Assembly (NCBI GenBank): GCA_023416745.1
Contig: JAEZHF010000051.1
Span: 1 to 64,000, forward strand
DNA from: Bacillota bacterium
Lineage (GTDB): Bacteria; Bacillota; Clostridia; Christensenellales; SZUA-584
Direction of reading: 5' to 3'
DNA length: 64,000 nucleotides
Every line of letters starts with the position of its first letter. Position 1 is the first letter of the stretch. The notes under the pieces are model-generated. The model made no database searches, was not told the origin of the DNA, and was given only the letters and a program-made list of their open reading frames with translations. This document shows positions 17,297 to 26,712 of this stretch, in pieces. Position numbers and translations under genes: made by a program.

Positions 17297-18555
17297 ACCA
17301 ACCCTCCGAATACGATCTTGCCGTCCACGATGGTTTGCGTCACCACTCCCCGCAGCGTGTGTCCAATGAACGGCGTATTCTTGCCCCGGGAGATGATATC
17401 CGCTTCTTGTACCGTATACACAGCGTTCAGATCGGCAATCGTAATGTCGGCAGGCGCACCTACACTGATCACGCCGCCCGTCAAACCAAGTATGCGAGCG
17501 GGATTGGCCGACATCAGACGGGCCAGCGTGTCCGAATCATCCGTCAGGTGCGTCACCGCCAGCGAGAACGCCGTCTCGAAGCCGGATATACCAAACGCTG
17601 CCAGTGCATATTCAATGTTTTTTTCGTCCCTGTGATGCGGCGCGTGATCCGTCGCTATGCAGTCGATGGTGCCGTCCATCAGGCCTTCCTTCACTGCCGC
17701 CACATCGTCTGTTGTGCGCAACGGCGGATTCACCTTTGTTCTCGCGTCGTAGCTCATGCAGAAGCTGTCGTCCGCGGAAAAGTAATGCGGCGCGGTCTCA
17801 CACGTCACGCGCACGCCACGGCGTTTGGCTGCCCGAATCAGTTCGATGCCGGCACGGGTGGAAACATGCTGTATATGCACGCGCATGCTATCTGTTTCCG
17901 CTAATATAAGATCCCTCGCGATCATCGCTTCCTCTGCTGCGCGGGATATGCCAGGCAATCCAAGAATCGTGGAGTTATAGCCTTCGTTCATCACGCCTTT
18001 GCCTTTTAAGTCCAGCGCTTCCTCGTGCGCAAGTATGATGCGGTCGAAGCTCGCCGCATACTGCATCGCCGCGCGCATGATGCTGCCATCCATTATGGGC
18101 CGTCCATCGTCAGAGAAAGCCACGCAGCCCATCTCAGCCATCTCGCCCATCTCAGTGAGTTCCTTACCCTCGAGGCCGCGCGTGACTGCGCCAACCGGAT
18201 ACACCTTTACCGCAGCACGCCGCGCTTTTTCCATCACCATCGCACAAACTGAAGCGTTATCCACCGGCGGTATCGTATTTGCCATGCAGCAGACAGCCGT
18301 AAAACCACCCTTAGCCGCCGCTTTTGCTCCGGACGCGATGTCCTCCTTGTACTCCTGTCCCGGTTCACGCAGGTGGCAGTGCAGATCAATAAAGCCAGGG
18401 AATACTGTCTTTCCTGACGCATCAATTACCTTATCCGCTTCGCCCACACTCTGTCCGAAAGCTTTGATAAAGCCGTCCTCAATAAGTATATCGTGAAGGC
18501 CTTTCTTTTCTCCCGCCGGGTTGGCCAGCGAACCGCCGATTATCTTGATCCTCAT
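17293..18555 (-). CDS. pyrC: dihydroorotase
   Basis: 420 residues, class I. This zinc enzyme closes carbamoyl aspartate to dihydroorotate. The metal site HCHLREPGQEYKEDI lies near 59-73, followed by later histidines (ILAHEEALD, VHIQHVST) and the aspartate in ATDHAPHHRDEK near 304. Four-base overlaps on both sides, with pyrB and pyrF, point to tight coupling. Confidence 0.96.
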   Translation of the reverse strand: MRIKIIGGSLANPAGEKKGLHDILIEDGFIKAFGQSVGEADKVIDASGKTVFPGFIDLHCHLREPGQEYKEDIASGAKAAAKGGFTAVCCMANTIPPVDNASVCAMVMEKARRAAVKVYPVGAVTRGLEGKELTEMGEMAEMGCVAFSDDGRPIMDGSIMRAAMQYAASFDRIILAHEEALDLKGKGVMNEGYNSTILGLPGISRAAEEAMIARDLILAETDSMRVHIQHVSTRAGIELIRAAKRRGVRVTCETAPHYFSADDSFCMSYDARTKVNPPLRTTDDVAAVKEGLMDGTIDCIATDHAPHHRDEKNIEYALAAFGISGFETAFSLAVTHLTDDSDTLARLMSANPARILGLTGGVISVGAPADITIADLNAVYTVQEADIISRGKNTPFIGHTLRGVVTQTIVDGKIVFGGLV

Positions 18556-19481
18556 CTTTTGTCTTCCTTCCTTGTCAGCAGATACAGCAGCGCCATGCGT
18601 ACCGCCACACCGCTCGCCACCTGTTCGTTGATCACAGATATATCCGAATCCATCACCGAGCTGGAGAGCTCCACACCACGGTTAACGGGACCGGGATGCA
18701 TGATCATGACGTCCTTTTCGCACAGCTGAAGCGATTCGTCGTTAATGCCGAAATATCGGTGGTATTCCCGTAGGGTGGACAGAAATGCGCCTTCCAGACG
18801 CTCCTTCTGAATGCGCAGGCCCATCACCACATCGGCATCACGCAGCGCGTGTTCCAGATTCGTTGTGACCGTGGCGCCCATCTGTTCAATCGCGAAAGGC
18901 ATAAGCGTCTGCGGCCCGCACAGCGTCACCTGCGCGCCCATCTTGGTTAGCCCCCACAGATTGCTTCGCGCCACACGGCTGTGGTATATATCACCAACGA
19001 TAGTCACTTTCAGACCTTCCAAGCGGCCGAAGTGCTCCCGCATTGTAAACATGTCCAGCAGCGCCTGCGTGGGATGCTCGTGCATGCCGTCGCCTGCGTT
19101 GATTACACTGCCCGAAAAATTGTCCGCCAGAAATTTGGGCGCACCCCCAAGCGGATGCCGGATGATAATGACATCCGTGCCCATCGCCTCGATCGTTTTG
19201 CCGGTGTCCAACAGCGTTTCGCCCTTCTTAACGCTGCTCGTGGAAACACCCAAATTACTCACCGTAGCACCGAGATATTTTCCGGCCAGCTCAAAGCTCA
19301 ACCGCGTGCGCGTGCTGTCCTCGTAGAACAGCGTTACGATGGATTTGCCCTGCAGATGCGGCATCTTCTTGGCGTTCTGTGCCAACAACTGCTTCATAGT
19401 CGATGCAGAATCGAGTATTAGCTTGATCTCATCCTCTGACATGCTATGCAGCCCGATAACATCCTTTGATTTCAGTACCAT
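18552..19481 (-). CDS. pyrB: aspartate carbamoyltransferase catalytic chain
   Basis: 309 residues. It joins carbamoyl phosphate and aspartate, the committed step. The carbamoyl-phosphate motif FYEDSTRTRLSFE lies near 49-61, with HPLGGAPK, DGMHEHPTQALLD and MHPGPVNRG downstream. No pyrI regulatory chain is present, as in Bacillus. The ATG at 19481 has GGAGAG upstream. The extension to a TTG at 19529 crosses an intergenic hairpin and is rejected. It opens the tightly overlapping pyrB-C-F block. Confidence 0.96.
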   Translation of the reverse strand: MVLKSKDVIGLHSMSEDEIKLILDSASTMKQLLAQNAKKMPHLQGKSIVTLFYEDSTRTRLSFELAGKYLGATVSNLGVSTSSVKKGETLLDTGKTIEAMGTDVIIIRHPLGGAPKFLADNFSGSVINAGDGMHEHPTQALLDMFTMREHFGRLEGLKVTIVGDIYHSRVARSNLWGLTKMGAQVTLCGPQTLMPFAIEQMGATVTTNLEHALRDADVVMGLRIQKERLEGAFLSTLREYHRYFGINDESLQLCEKDVMIMHPGPVNRGVELSSSVMDSDISVINEQVASGVAVRMALLYLLTRKEDKR

Positions 19482-19534
19482 AATTCTCTCCACTGTAAGA
19501 ATTGGGGAGCATTGCTGCTCCCCTTGCAATTCTT
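19482..19534 (-). promoter_or_regulatory. hairpins in the uraA-pyrB spacer
   Basis: In the minus-strand RNA, AAGAATT (19534-19528) pairs with AATTCTT (19503-19497) around an inner perfect GGGGAGCA-GCAA-TGCTCCCC stem with a GNRA-type loop. The middle AATTCT could instead pair with AGAATT (19487-19482), closing a 10-base loop that holds part of the pyrB SD. No T-run follows, so it is not an intrinsic terminator. RNA processing, stabilisation or translation control are options. Confidence 0.5.
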
Positions 19535-20801
19535 ATTCTTTTTCCACTTTTACATCAAACTTTTCTGGCAGCACCGCGTTGAGTACGATACCAGCCAAAG
19601 CGGCAAGCGCCACGCCGGATATCGTGAAGCTCTCGTTGACGGTAATTGTCAGCCCGATACCAACCACCAGCGTGATGGAAAGTATCAGCAGATTTCTGCT
19701 CTGAGTGAAATCCACCTTCGCTTCCGCCATAGTCCGGATACCAATCGCAGCGATCATACCGAACAGAACGATGCTCATGCCGCCGATGATCGGTGCGGGA
19801 ATCGTCTGTAGGAATGCACCGAAATACCCGATTACCGATAATACCATTGCGTATATTGCGGCAAGACGAATAATCTGGGGATTGTAATTCTTTGTGACTG
19901 CAAGCACGCCGGTATTCTCGCCGTAAGTTGTATTGGCCGGACCACCGATCAGGCCGGCGAACATCGTGGCCACGCCGTCGCCGATCAGTGTGCGGTGCAG
20001 ACCCGGGTCTTCAAAGAAGTTCTTGCCCACTACCGAGCCGTTTGTGGTGATATCGCCAAGATGTTCCATAAAAGTCGCAATGGAAATCGGCGCAATAATC
20101 AGTATTGCACTCCAGCTGAACTTAGGTAGATGGAAGTTCGGCAGCTGAATGATCTGTGCTGCGTCAAAAGGTGCAAAATTCATAAGAGCTGTTGTACCTT
20201 CTGGAACAGCAACATTATAATGAAGAATCAATGCCACAATGTATCCAACAGCAAGTCCGCATAGTATTGGCAACAGTTTAAAGAAGCCTTTGATAAATAT
20301 CGCAACGATGATAACCGTCAGCACAACTGAAGCCGCAACCACCCATTTTGTCCACAGCAGGCCACCGACAAAATCTGCAGTGATATCATTAAATATCACT
20401 GTGGGCGCAAGCGTTAAGCCGATGACAACAATAACCGGGCCGGTAACAATCGCCGGGAATAGTTTTTTAATGCGATCCGGGCCGATCAACTTTGCCAGCG
20501 CCGCAAAAACCAGGTAGCATAAACCAGCGACGATAATGGCTCCAGTCGCGTATTCTTTGCCTTCACTTTGTACGATATACGTGATTGCTGTCATAAAAGC
20601 AAAGCTTGAACCTAAGAAAACCGGCACTTTACGCTTGGTAATAAAGTGAAATAATAACGTACCGCCACCAGCCGCAAAGAGCGCAACCGCCGGGTCAAGC
20701 CCTGTCACCGCCGGAACGACGATGGTTGCACCGAACATTGCAAACATATGCTGCAAGCCCAGCAAAGCCTTCGTCCCCCATCCACTTCTGACCTTTTCCA
20801 T
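19533..20801 (-). CDS. pyrP: uracil permease
   Basis: 422 residues. It is a nucleobase:cation symporter-2 family protein with 12 or more hydrophobic segments throughout, and it imports uracil. TGLDPAVALFAAGGGTLLFH near 36-55, MEHLGDITTN near 240 and GGPANTTYGENTGV near 280 are typical of UraA/PyrP. Two adjacent ATGs follow AGGAGGGT. The second (20801) has the better spacing. It sits between pyrR and pyrB as in Bacillus, which supports uracil as substrate rather than xanthine. Confidence 0.92.
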   Translation of the reverse strand: MEKVRSGWGTKALLGLQHMFAMFGATIVVPAVTGLDPAVALFAAGGGTLLFHFITKRKVPVFLGSSFAFMTAITYIVQSEGKEYATGAIIVAGLCYLVFAALAKLIGPDRIKKLFPAIVTGPVIVVIGLTLAPTVIFNDITADFVGGLLWTKWVVAASVVLTVIIVAIFIKGFFKLLPILCGLAVGYIVALILHYNVAVPEGTTALMNFAPFDAAQIIQLPNFHLPKFSWSAILIIAPISIATFMEHLGDITTNGSVVGKNFFEDPGLHRTLIGDGVATMFAGLIGGPANTTYGENTGVLAVTKNYNPQIIRLAAIYAMVLSVIGYFGAFLQTIPAPIIGGMSIVLFGMIAAIGIRTMAEAKVDFTQSRNLLILSITLVVGIGLTITVNESFTISGVALAALAGIVLNAVLPEKFDVKVEKE

Positions 20802-20841
20802 CATACCCTCCTAAAAAATTATTGATTCCTGCCCTTTACAT

Positions 20842-21535
<694 letters not shown>

Positions 21536-21541
21536 TTAATT

Positions 21542-21570
21542 AAGATAGCACAAGCTATTGTGCTTGTCCA
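21542..21570 (-). promoter_or_regulatory. pyr operon promoter with palindrome in the spacer
   Basis: Minus strand: -35 TGGACA (21565-21570), 17-bp spacer, -10 TATCTT (21542-21547). Predicted start about 21535, giving a leader of about 126 bases before pyrR. A perfect inverted repeat AGCACAA-GCTA-TTGTGCT (21547-21564) fills the spacer. It could be an operator or a weak terminator for the upstream gene, although no T-run follows. Confidence 0.55.
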
Positions 21571-21594
21571 GTGCGATTTGACAAATATCTTGCG

Positions 21595-23013
21595 TTATTT
21601 ATCAATCCCTTTGTCGAGGCTCTTCTGATGGTGGCAAAGGGCAATATAAGCCTTTTCATCCAAACTATTGATGATCATCTCGAGTTCATTATCGCCGTAG
21701 GTGGTTGTTCGGCCCTCGGCAAATTCTCTGTCGACGATGTCCTTGACAGCCACGACCAGCGGGTCGTTCTTGCTGAGACGATCGTCGCCTTTGAGCTTGA
21801 AGTGCGCATTAGCCCAGTGTGCGATGCCTGCAAGGCCGGAATGCGCACTAATGGCGACATGCACGGGACGGTTCAATATCTTCTCCGTATTAAATATATT
21901 GTATATTTCCTCATCCTTCAACAGGCCGTCCGCGTGAATGCCCGCACGCGTGGAGTTAAAGTTGCGTCCGACAAACGGCGTGCGCGGCCCGATATCCGTC
22001 CCCAGCTCGTTCTCAAAGTATTCTGCCATCTCGGTAATAACAGAGAGATCCATGCCGTCTGTAGTGCCTTTAAGACCGCAGTATTCCATCACCATTGCCT
22101 CAATGGGGCAGTTGCCGGTACGTTCACCGATGCCCAGTATCGAGCAGTTGACAGACGATGCACCATACAACCATGCCGTTGCCGCGTTGGTAACCACTTT
22201 GTAAAAGTCATTATGGCCGTGCCATTCCAGCAGCTCCGACGGGAAACCCGAGTAGAAGTTGAGGCCATAAACGATACCCTGCACGCTGCGCGGCAGCGAC
22301 GCGCCGGGATAAGTGATACCGTAACCCAAAGTATCACACATGCGGATCTTGATGGGTATGCCGCTCTCTTTCATCAGCTTCATCAGCTCATCCGCAAACG
22401 GAATCACGAAGCCGTAGAAATCGGCACGCGTAATGTCTTCAAAATGGCAGCGCGGACGGATACCGAAATCCAACGCCATTTTAACAACGTCCAGATACTG
22501 ATCCATCGCCTGGCGCCGTGTCATGTTCATCTTCTTGAATATGTGGTAGTCCGAACAGCTGACCAATATGCCCGTTTCCTTGATGCCAAAAGCCTTCACC
22601 AGCTCAAAATCCTTCTTGCTGGCACGAATCCACGTGGTCACCTCGGGAAAATCGTAACCGAGATCCAAACAGGCCTGTATCGCCTCTTTATCCTTTTGTG
22701 TATAGACAAAGAACTCGCTCTGACGGATTATTCCTTTAGGACCACCCAGCCGGTGCTCCATCTTATACAGATCCACCACCTGCTGTACTGTGAACGGCGT
22801 TCTGGACTGCTGGCCGTCACGGAAGGTCGTGTCAGTGATCCAGATTTCTTCCGGCATGTTCATCGGAACAACGCGGTGGTTGAAGGTAATTTTTGGCACA
22901 GAGTCATAATCGAACATGTCTCTGAACAGCTGCGGCTCCTCCACATCCTGAAATGAGAAATGATAATCATTCTCATGCAATAAATTCCATTTCTTATTTA
23001 ACTCAGTCATCAA
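21595..23013 (-). CDS. homocitrate/isopropylmalate synthase family enzyme, candidate Re-citrate synthase
   Basis: 472 residues. The TIM-barrel core has ITDTTFRDGQQSRTPF (about 59-74), PRCHFEDITRADFYGFV (about 179-195), WHGHNDFYKVVTNAATAWLY (about 251-270, metal-binding histidines) and GIGERTGNCPIEAM. From memory these resemble the Re-citrate synthase group first described in Clostridium kluyveri, which makes citrate from oxaloacetate and acetyl-CoA. No leuB, leuC or leuD is near, which argues against leucine synthesis. This group is also sometimes annotated as 2-isopropylmalate synthase. GGGAGG precedes the ATG. It lies ten bases downstream of an aspartate aminotransferase, which makes or uses oxaloacetate. 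Confidence 0.7.
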   Translation of the reverse strand: MMTELNKKWNLLHENDYHFSFQDVEEPQLFRDMFDYDSVPKITFNHRVVPMNMPEEIWITDTTFRDGQQSRTPFTVQQVVDLYKMEHRLGGPKGIIRQSEFFVYTQKDKEAIQACLDLGYDFPEVTTWIRASKKDFELVKAFGIKETGILVSCSDYHIFKKMNMTRRQAMDQYLDVVKMALDFGIRPRCHFEDITRADFYGFVIPFADELMKLMKESGIPIKIRMCDTLGYGITYPGASLPRSVQGIVYGLNFYSGFPSELLEWHGHNDFYKVVTNAATAWLYGASSVNCSILGIGERTGNCPIEAMVMEYCGLKGTTDGMDLSVITEMAEYFENELGTDIGPRTPFVGRNFNSTRAGIHADGLLKDEEIYNIFNTEKILNRPVHVAISAHSGLAGIAHWANAHFKLKGDDRLSKNDPLVVAVKDIVDREFAEGRTTTYGDNELEMIINSLDEKAYIALCHHQKSLDKGIDK

Positions 23014-23022
23014 TAGCCCTCC

Positions 23023-24207
23023 CTATTTCAGCGCCTGCACGAATTCTCTGATGCGTGCGAGGCCTTTCTCGATGTTCTCGTCTTTGACAGCATAGCTCAA
23101 CCGGACGTAGTCGTCCGCACCGAATGCTGCTCCCGGGACCACAGCGGTCAAAGTATGCTTCAGCAGCGCTTCGGAAAACTCCAGCGAACTGTTAATCGGC
23201 ACGCCGTCGTAAGCCTTCCCCTTGATACCCGAAATGTTCATCATCACATAGAACGCGCCTCCGGGGATCTCACACGAAAGTCCGTCAATATCGTTGATCA
23301 GGCCGCAGAGTAATTTGCGACGTCTGTCAAAAGCCTTCTTCATGCTCGCGACAGCGTCCTGCGGGCCGCTGAGCGCCTCGATGCTGGCATACTGAGCTAT
23401 GGAGTTCGGGTTGGACGCCGCGTGCGATTGATAAGCGTCCATCACTTTGGCAAGCTGTCGCGTACTGGCCGTATAACCAATGCGCCATCCTGTCATCGCA
23501 TACGTCTTGGACATGCCATTAACGATGATGGTATTATCCTTGATAGCAGGGCCGAGAGATGCGACGCTCACATGCTCGCCCTCGTAGATGAGCTCGTCGT
23601 AGATTTCGTCCGATACAATGAAAATATCTGCGTCCAGTGCGACCGCGGCGATCTCCTCAAGCTCCTTGCGGGTATAGACTGTGCCGCACGGATTAGACGG
23701 TGTGTTGAGTATCAGCGCTTTGGTTTTGGATGTTAGCGCGCCGCGGATATCGTCTGCCGTCGCTTTGAGCGACGGGTCCGTCTGCACGAACACGGGAACG
23801 CCATCTGACATTCGCACCAGTTCAGGGTACGTCACCCAATATGGCACGGGAATGATTACCTCGTCACCAGGGTTGAGTATGGCTGCGAATATATTAAAAA
23901 GCGAATGCTTCGCGCCGTTGGATACAACAATATCGTCCGCCTCATAAAGCAGACTGTATTTGCTTTGCAGGTGTGCAGCGATTGCGCTTTTCAGCTCCGG
24001 CATGCCCGCGGCGGGTGTGTACCGTGTCAATCCCATATCCAGCGCCTTTTTTGCTGCTTCTTTAATGTTGTCGGGAGTATCAAAATCCGGCTCACCGGCA
24101 CCGAATCCGATCACGTCACGGCCCTCTTTTTTGAGTTTCTTCGCCATGGCGTCAATGCTTAGTGTCATAGAAGGCGTAATGCCCAGCGCCTTATTCGATA
24201 ATTCCAT
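23023..24207 (-). CDS. aspC: aspartate aminotransferase (class I, subgroup Ib)
   Basis: 394 residues. This PLP enzyme exchanges amino groups between aspartate/oxaloacetate and glutamate/2-oxoglutarate. GFGAGEPDFDTP near 34-45, NTPSNPCGTVY near 165-175 and the PLP lysine in MSKTYAMTGWRIGYTAS near 230-246 place it in the Ib group. The ATG at 24207 has GGAGG upstream. The frame from 24240 starts before the SD. It is co-transcribed with the candidate Re-citrate synthase, so the pair may link oxaloacetate, citrate and glutamate. Confidence 0.9.
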   Translation of the reverse strand: MELSNKALGITPSMTLSIDAMAKKLKKEGRDVIGFGAGEPDFDTPDNIKEAAKKALDMGLTRYTPAAGMPELKSAIAAHLQSKYSLLYEADDIVVSNGAKHSLFNIFAAILNPGDEVIIPVPYWVTYPELVRMSDGVPVFVQTDPSLKATADDIRGALTSKTKALILNTPSNPCGTVYTRKELEEIAAVALDADIFIVSDEIYDELIYEGEHVSVASLGPAIKDNTIIVNGMSKTYAMTGWRIGYTASTRQLAKVMDAYQSHAASNPNSIAQYASIEALSGPQDAVASMKKAFDRRRKLLCGLINDIDGLSCEIPGGAFYVMMNISGIKGKAYDGVPINSSLEFSEALLKHTLTAVVPGAAFGADDYVRLSYAVKDENIEKGLARIREFVQALK

Positions 24208-24368
24208 CTCAGGCCTCCGTTGGTCAAAGATATTATGCATTATAAGTTTTCAAAAACTTCATTGTGAGGATATGTTAACACATTATATGATACATTTCAA
24301 CTGTCTATCCTTATTATTTTGCATGTTACCAAAAAAAATATTGCATTCTAATCATTTAACCCTCCCTT

Positions 24369-24398
24369 TTCACATCTTCTACATGTTTTCAATATATT
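24369..24398 (+). promoter_or_regulatory. promoter of the glutaredoxin-like gene
   Basis: -35 TTCACA (24369-24374), 18-bp spacer, -10 TATATT (24393-24398). The predicted start is 24405, so the mRNA begins almost at the SD. CACATCTT (24371-24378), inside the -35 and spacer, could pair with the SD region AAGAGGTG with one mismatch, a weak version of the arrangement at murI and surE. Confidence 0.5.
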
Positions 24399-24419
24399 GA
24401 TACCAAAGAGGTGGATCAT

Positions 24420-24677
24420 ATGAAAAATCTAATTGTACTTTACGGAGATAACTGTGCATACTGTAAGAAGGCGAAAATGCTGATTGGCCGGGCTCTTGAA
24501 AAAGACCCCAGATACTCTTCTATTATTATTAAATATATAAAGGACGACAGTGCAGAAGGCAAATATCTGGCACACAAATATATACCTGCATTTTATATTG
24601 AAGGTAAGCGGTTTTTTGAAGGAAATCCTGATATGGACGACATAAAGCGGATGCTCTCAGTATGTCTGGCAGAGTAA
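24420..24677 (+). CDS. glutaredoxin-like thioredoxin-fold protein
   Basis: 85 residues. The N-terminal strand MKNLIVLYG is followed by the redox motif CAYC (about residues 12-15) and a cis-proline-type IPAFYIEGK near 59-67, giving the thioredoxin fold of small glutaredoxins (NrdH or Grx like). It probably works as a thiol-disulfide or thiol-transfer protein in the cytoplasm. The partner is unknown. The ATG at 24420 has AGAGGTG upstream. An in-frame GTG at 24411 would destroy that SD and is rejected. It stands alone, divergent from aspC. Confidence 0.75.
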   Translation: MKNLIVLYGDNCAYCKKAKMLIGRALEKDPRYSSIIIKYIKDDSAEGKYLAHKYIPAFYIEGKRFFEGNPDMDDIKRMLSVCLAE

Positions 24678-24783
24678 CAAATAGAACCTTTCAATAGGAA
24701 GCCATATTGAAATGCTGGATAATTACTTGACTGTCCCAGACATTTTCAAATATATGTTACGAAAATAATAAATAGCGGTGTTA

Positions 24784-24811
24784 TTGCTTGATTATTGGCA
24801 ATATTCATAAT
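24784..24811 (+). promoter_or_regulatory. degV promoter
   Basis: -35 TTGCTT (24784-24789), 16-bp spacer, -10 CATAAT (24806-24811), predicted start about 24818. The rest of the 160-base gap after the glutaredoxin gene shows nothing else that I can name. Confidence 0.45.
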
Positions 24812-24840
24812 AAAATGACCAAAAAGAGGAGGACAAGCTT

Positions 24841-25704
24841 ATGCAGAATTTTGTTATCGGAGCATGTTCCACATGTGATTTGCCGTTGGATTACGTTCAG
24901 AAAAACGAGATCGAAATCGTTAAGTTATCCTATATGCTTGACCACAAGGAATATAAAGATGGCGATATGGATGCAAAAGTCTTCTTTAACTTGGAGCGAG
25001 AAGGCTATATGCCAACCACATCGCAAGTGACTCCGGAAGAATACCTCCAGGTTTTTGACAGAATTCTATCATCAGATCAGGACCTCCTTTACATCGCATT
25101 CTCGTCCGGTCTCTCTGGCAGCTGCAACAGCGCGAAGATAGCGGCTGAGGAAATGCGGGCCAAATACCCCGGTCGCAAGCTCTACGTTGTGGATTCGCTC
25201 TGCGCGTCGCTAGGTCAGGGGTTGCTGGTGGATTACGCCGTCAAAATGCGCGCGGCCGGAAAGTCTATAGATGATACTTACAAATGGGTGGAAGCTAACA
25301 AGCTGGGCCTCAACCACTGGTTCACTGTGGACAGTCTGAACCATCTGAAACGCGGTGGCCGCGTGACCGGCGCTGCGGCTTTCGTCGGCAATCTGCTGCA
25401 CATCAAGCCCGTGCTTAATGTTGACTACGAAGGACATCTTATTCCTCGGGAAAAGGAGCAGGGCCGTAAAAAGGCTCTCCGCTGCCTCGTTGATAAGATG
25501 AGCGAATATATATATAAACCCGAGGGTCAAACCGTATTCATCAGCCATGGCGATGACATTGAGGCTGCCGAGAAGGTGGCTGCTATGGTTAAGGAACGCT
25601 TCCCGGAGATCGGCGAAGTGATGGTCAGCATGCTCGGTACCGTGATCGGTGCGCATTCCGGCCCTGGCACCATCGCGCTGTTCTTTATGGGAAAAACCCG
25701 CTGA
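24841..25704 (+). CDS. DegV family fatty-acid-binding protein
   Basis: 287 residues. DegV proteins bind a fatty acid and, as FakB proteins, present it to the kinase FakA for incorporation into phospholipid. Seen: the N-terminal ACSTCDLP in place of the usual TDSxxDLP, YIAFSSGLSGSCNSA near 81-95, VDSLCASLGQGLLV and C-terminal GTVIGAHSGPGTIALFF. The change of TDS to STC near the start is a small departure from the common motif. GAGGAGG precedes the ATG. It forms a single-gene unit with its own terminator. No fakA homologue is in the window. Confidence 0.88.
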   Translation: MQNFVIGACSTCDLPLDYVQKNEIEIVKLSYMLDHKEYKDGDMDAKVFFNLEREGYMPTTSQVTPEEYLQVFDRILSSDQDLLYIAFSSGLSGSCNSAKIAAEEMRAKYPGRKLYVVDSLCASLGQGLLVDYAVKMRAAGKSIDDTYKWVEANKLGLNHWFTVDSLNHLKRGGRVTGAAAFVGNLLHIKPVLNVDYEGHLIPREKEQGRKKALRCLVDKMSEYIYKPEGQTVFISHGDDIEAAEKVAAMVKERFPEIGEVMVSMLGTVIGAHSGPGTIALFFMGKTR

Positions 25705-25719
25705 CAATTTGTGCACCCT

Positions 25720-25746
25720 GCCCTGCCTTGCGGCGGGGCTTTTTTC
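25720..25746 (+). terminator. intrinsic terminator after degV
   Basis: GCCCTGCC (25720-25727), loop TTGC, GGCGGGGC (25732-25739, one G-U pair), then six Ts. It lies 15 bases past the stop. Confidence 0.85.
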
Positions 25747-25803
25747 ATATTCGTTCAACTTGTCTCATATAAATATGTATATTATTTTTACGGAGGAATT
25801 CTG

Positions 25804-26697
25804 ATGAGATACGGACGAATGATGTCGAAACCGCCGCAGAAACATCGAAGATTTAGCAGCCTGATCATTGTCGCCGTCATACTTGGCATCACCGCCTACT
25901 TCGTGGGTGCGGGAGCTGCGGGCGGTTGGCTGGCTGAAAACGTGATCAATCCTGTTTTTAATAGTGGAACAGGCAAGGCGGAAGAGCCCTCTCCTTCAAT
26001 GACCACGGCTGTATCCCCTGCCTCTACCGTGGAAACTTCCAATCTGACGGAAACACCCGCCAGTGCCCAGACTGAGGAGCAGATTACCGCACAGAGCATC
26101 ACGCTCTACACACTGCAGGTTGGTGCCTTTTCCGATGAGGCCAATGCCCAGCAGGCGGCTAAAGAGGTTATCGGTCGGGGCGGTGCTGGTTTTGTTGCGT
26201 ACGACGGCAGTCTTTACCGTGTGCTGGTAGCCGGATACACATCTGAAAACGATGCCAAGTCCGTGAAAGCTGATCTTGAATCACAAGGCATTTCGACAAC
26301 TGTGTTCAAATTAGAATCGGGCGCACTTGAATTTAAAATCGGTGCAGAAAAACAGCAAATCGATGCAATCAAGGGCTGCTTTGACGTGGTGCCAGCCACG
26401 GTATCCGAACTTCAGCAGATCATCTACGCGTCTGATAAGGGAGAAAAGGTAGATGATCGGGTGACCGCGCTGAAAGCCGGAGCAGCAGAAGTCACCACAA
26501 GCCTCAAAGCCATCGTCTCTACGGAATCAGAAGCGATGTCCAATCTAGTCGCATTTATGGACAGCTTTTGTGAATTGCTTGGCAGCATACACAAATCCTC
26601 CGATGTATCAAGTGTGGCTTTTTCTGCAGAATTGAAGTATAATCTAATTAGTGTGGTCGTGGATTACTCCACATTTTTTAAAGAATTAAGCAGTTGA
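25804..26697 (+). CDS. membrane protein with SPOR domain
   Basis: 297 residues. A short basic cytoplasmic head is followed by one membrane segment (about 18-40), a Ser/Thr/Pro-rich linker (about 60-100) and a SPOR domain (about 102-175, starting YTLQVGAFSDEANAQQA). A C-terminal domain of about 120 residues is not recognised. SPOR domains bind denuded glycan strands at division septa or in spore peptidoglycan. The ATG at 25804 has GGAGGAATTCTG upstream. A longer frame from 25711 crosses the degV terminator. It ends 15 bases before the first hydrogenase-locus gene and may share a transcript with it. Confidence 0.8.
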   Translation: MRYGRMMSKPPQKHRRFSSLIIVAVILGITAYFVGAGAAGGWLAENVINPVFNSGTGKAEEPSPSMTTAVSPASTVETSNLTETPASAQTEEQITAQSITLYTLQVGAFSDEANAQQAAKEVIGRGGAGFVAYDGSLYRVLVAGYTSENDAKSVKADLESQGISTTVFKLESGALEFKIGAEKQQIDAIKGCFDVVPATVSELQQIIYASDKGEKVDDRVTALKAGAAEVTTSLKAIVSTESEAMSNLVAFMDSFCELLGSIHKSSDVSSVAFSAELKYNLISVVVDYSTFFKELSS

Positions 26698-26712
26698 TAT
26701 TCGGAGGTTACA

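Noticed and set aside
16505..17635. Plus-strand frame of about 375 codons across pyrF and pyrC
   Set aside because: It spans two real genes on the other strand and shows no recognisable motif. Long antisense frames are common at this GC content.
19482..19529. N-terminal extension of pyrB from a TTG at 19529
   Set aside because: It would translate through the intergenic hairpin and past a good SD placed before the ATG at 19481.
21571..22956. Long plus-strand frame of about 460 codons
   Set aside because: It is antisense to the candidate Re-citrate synthase, whose motifs are unmistakable. Its translation is His/Arg-rich and shadow-like and it has no SD.
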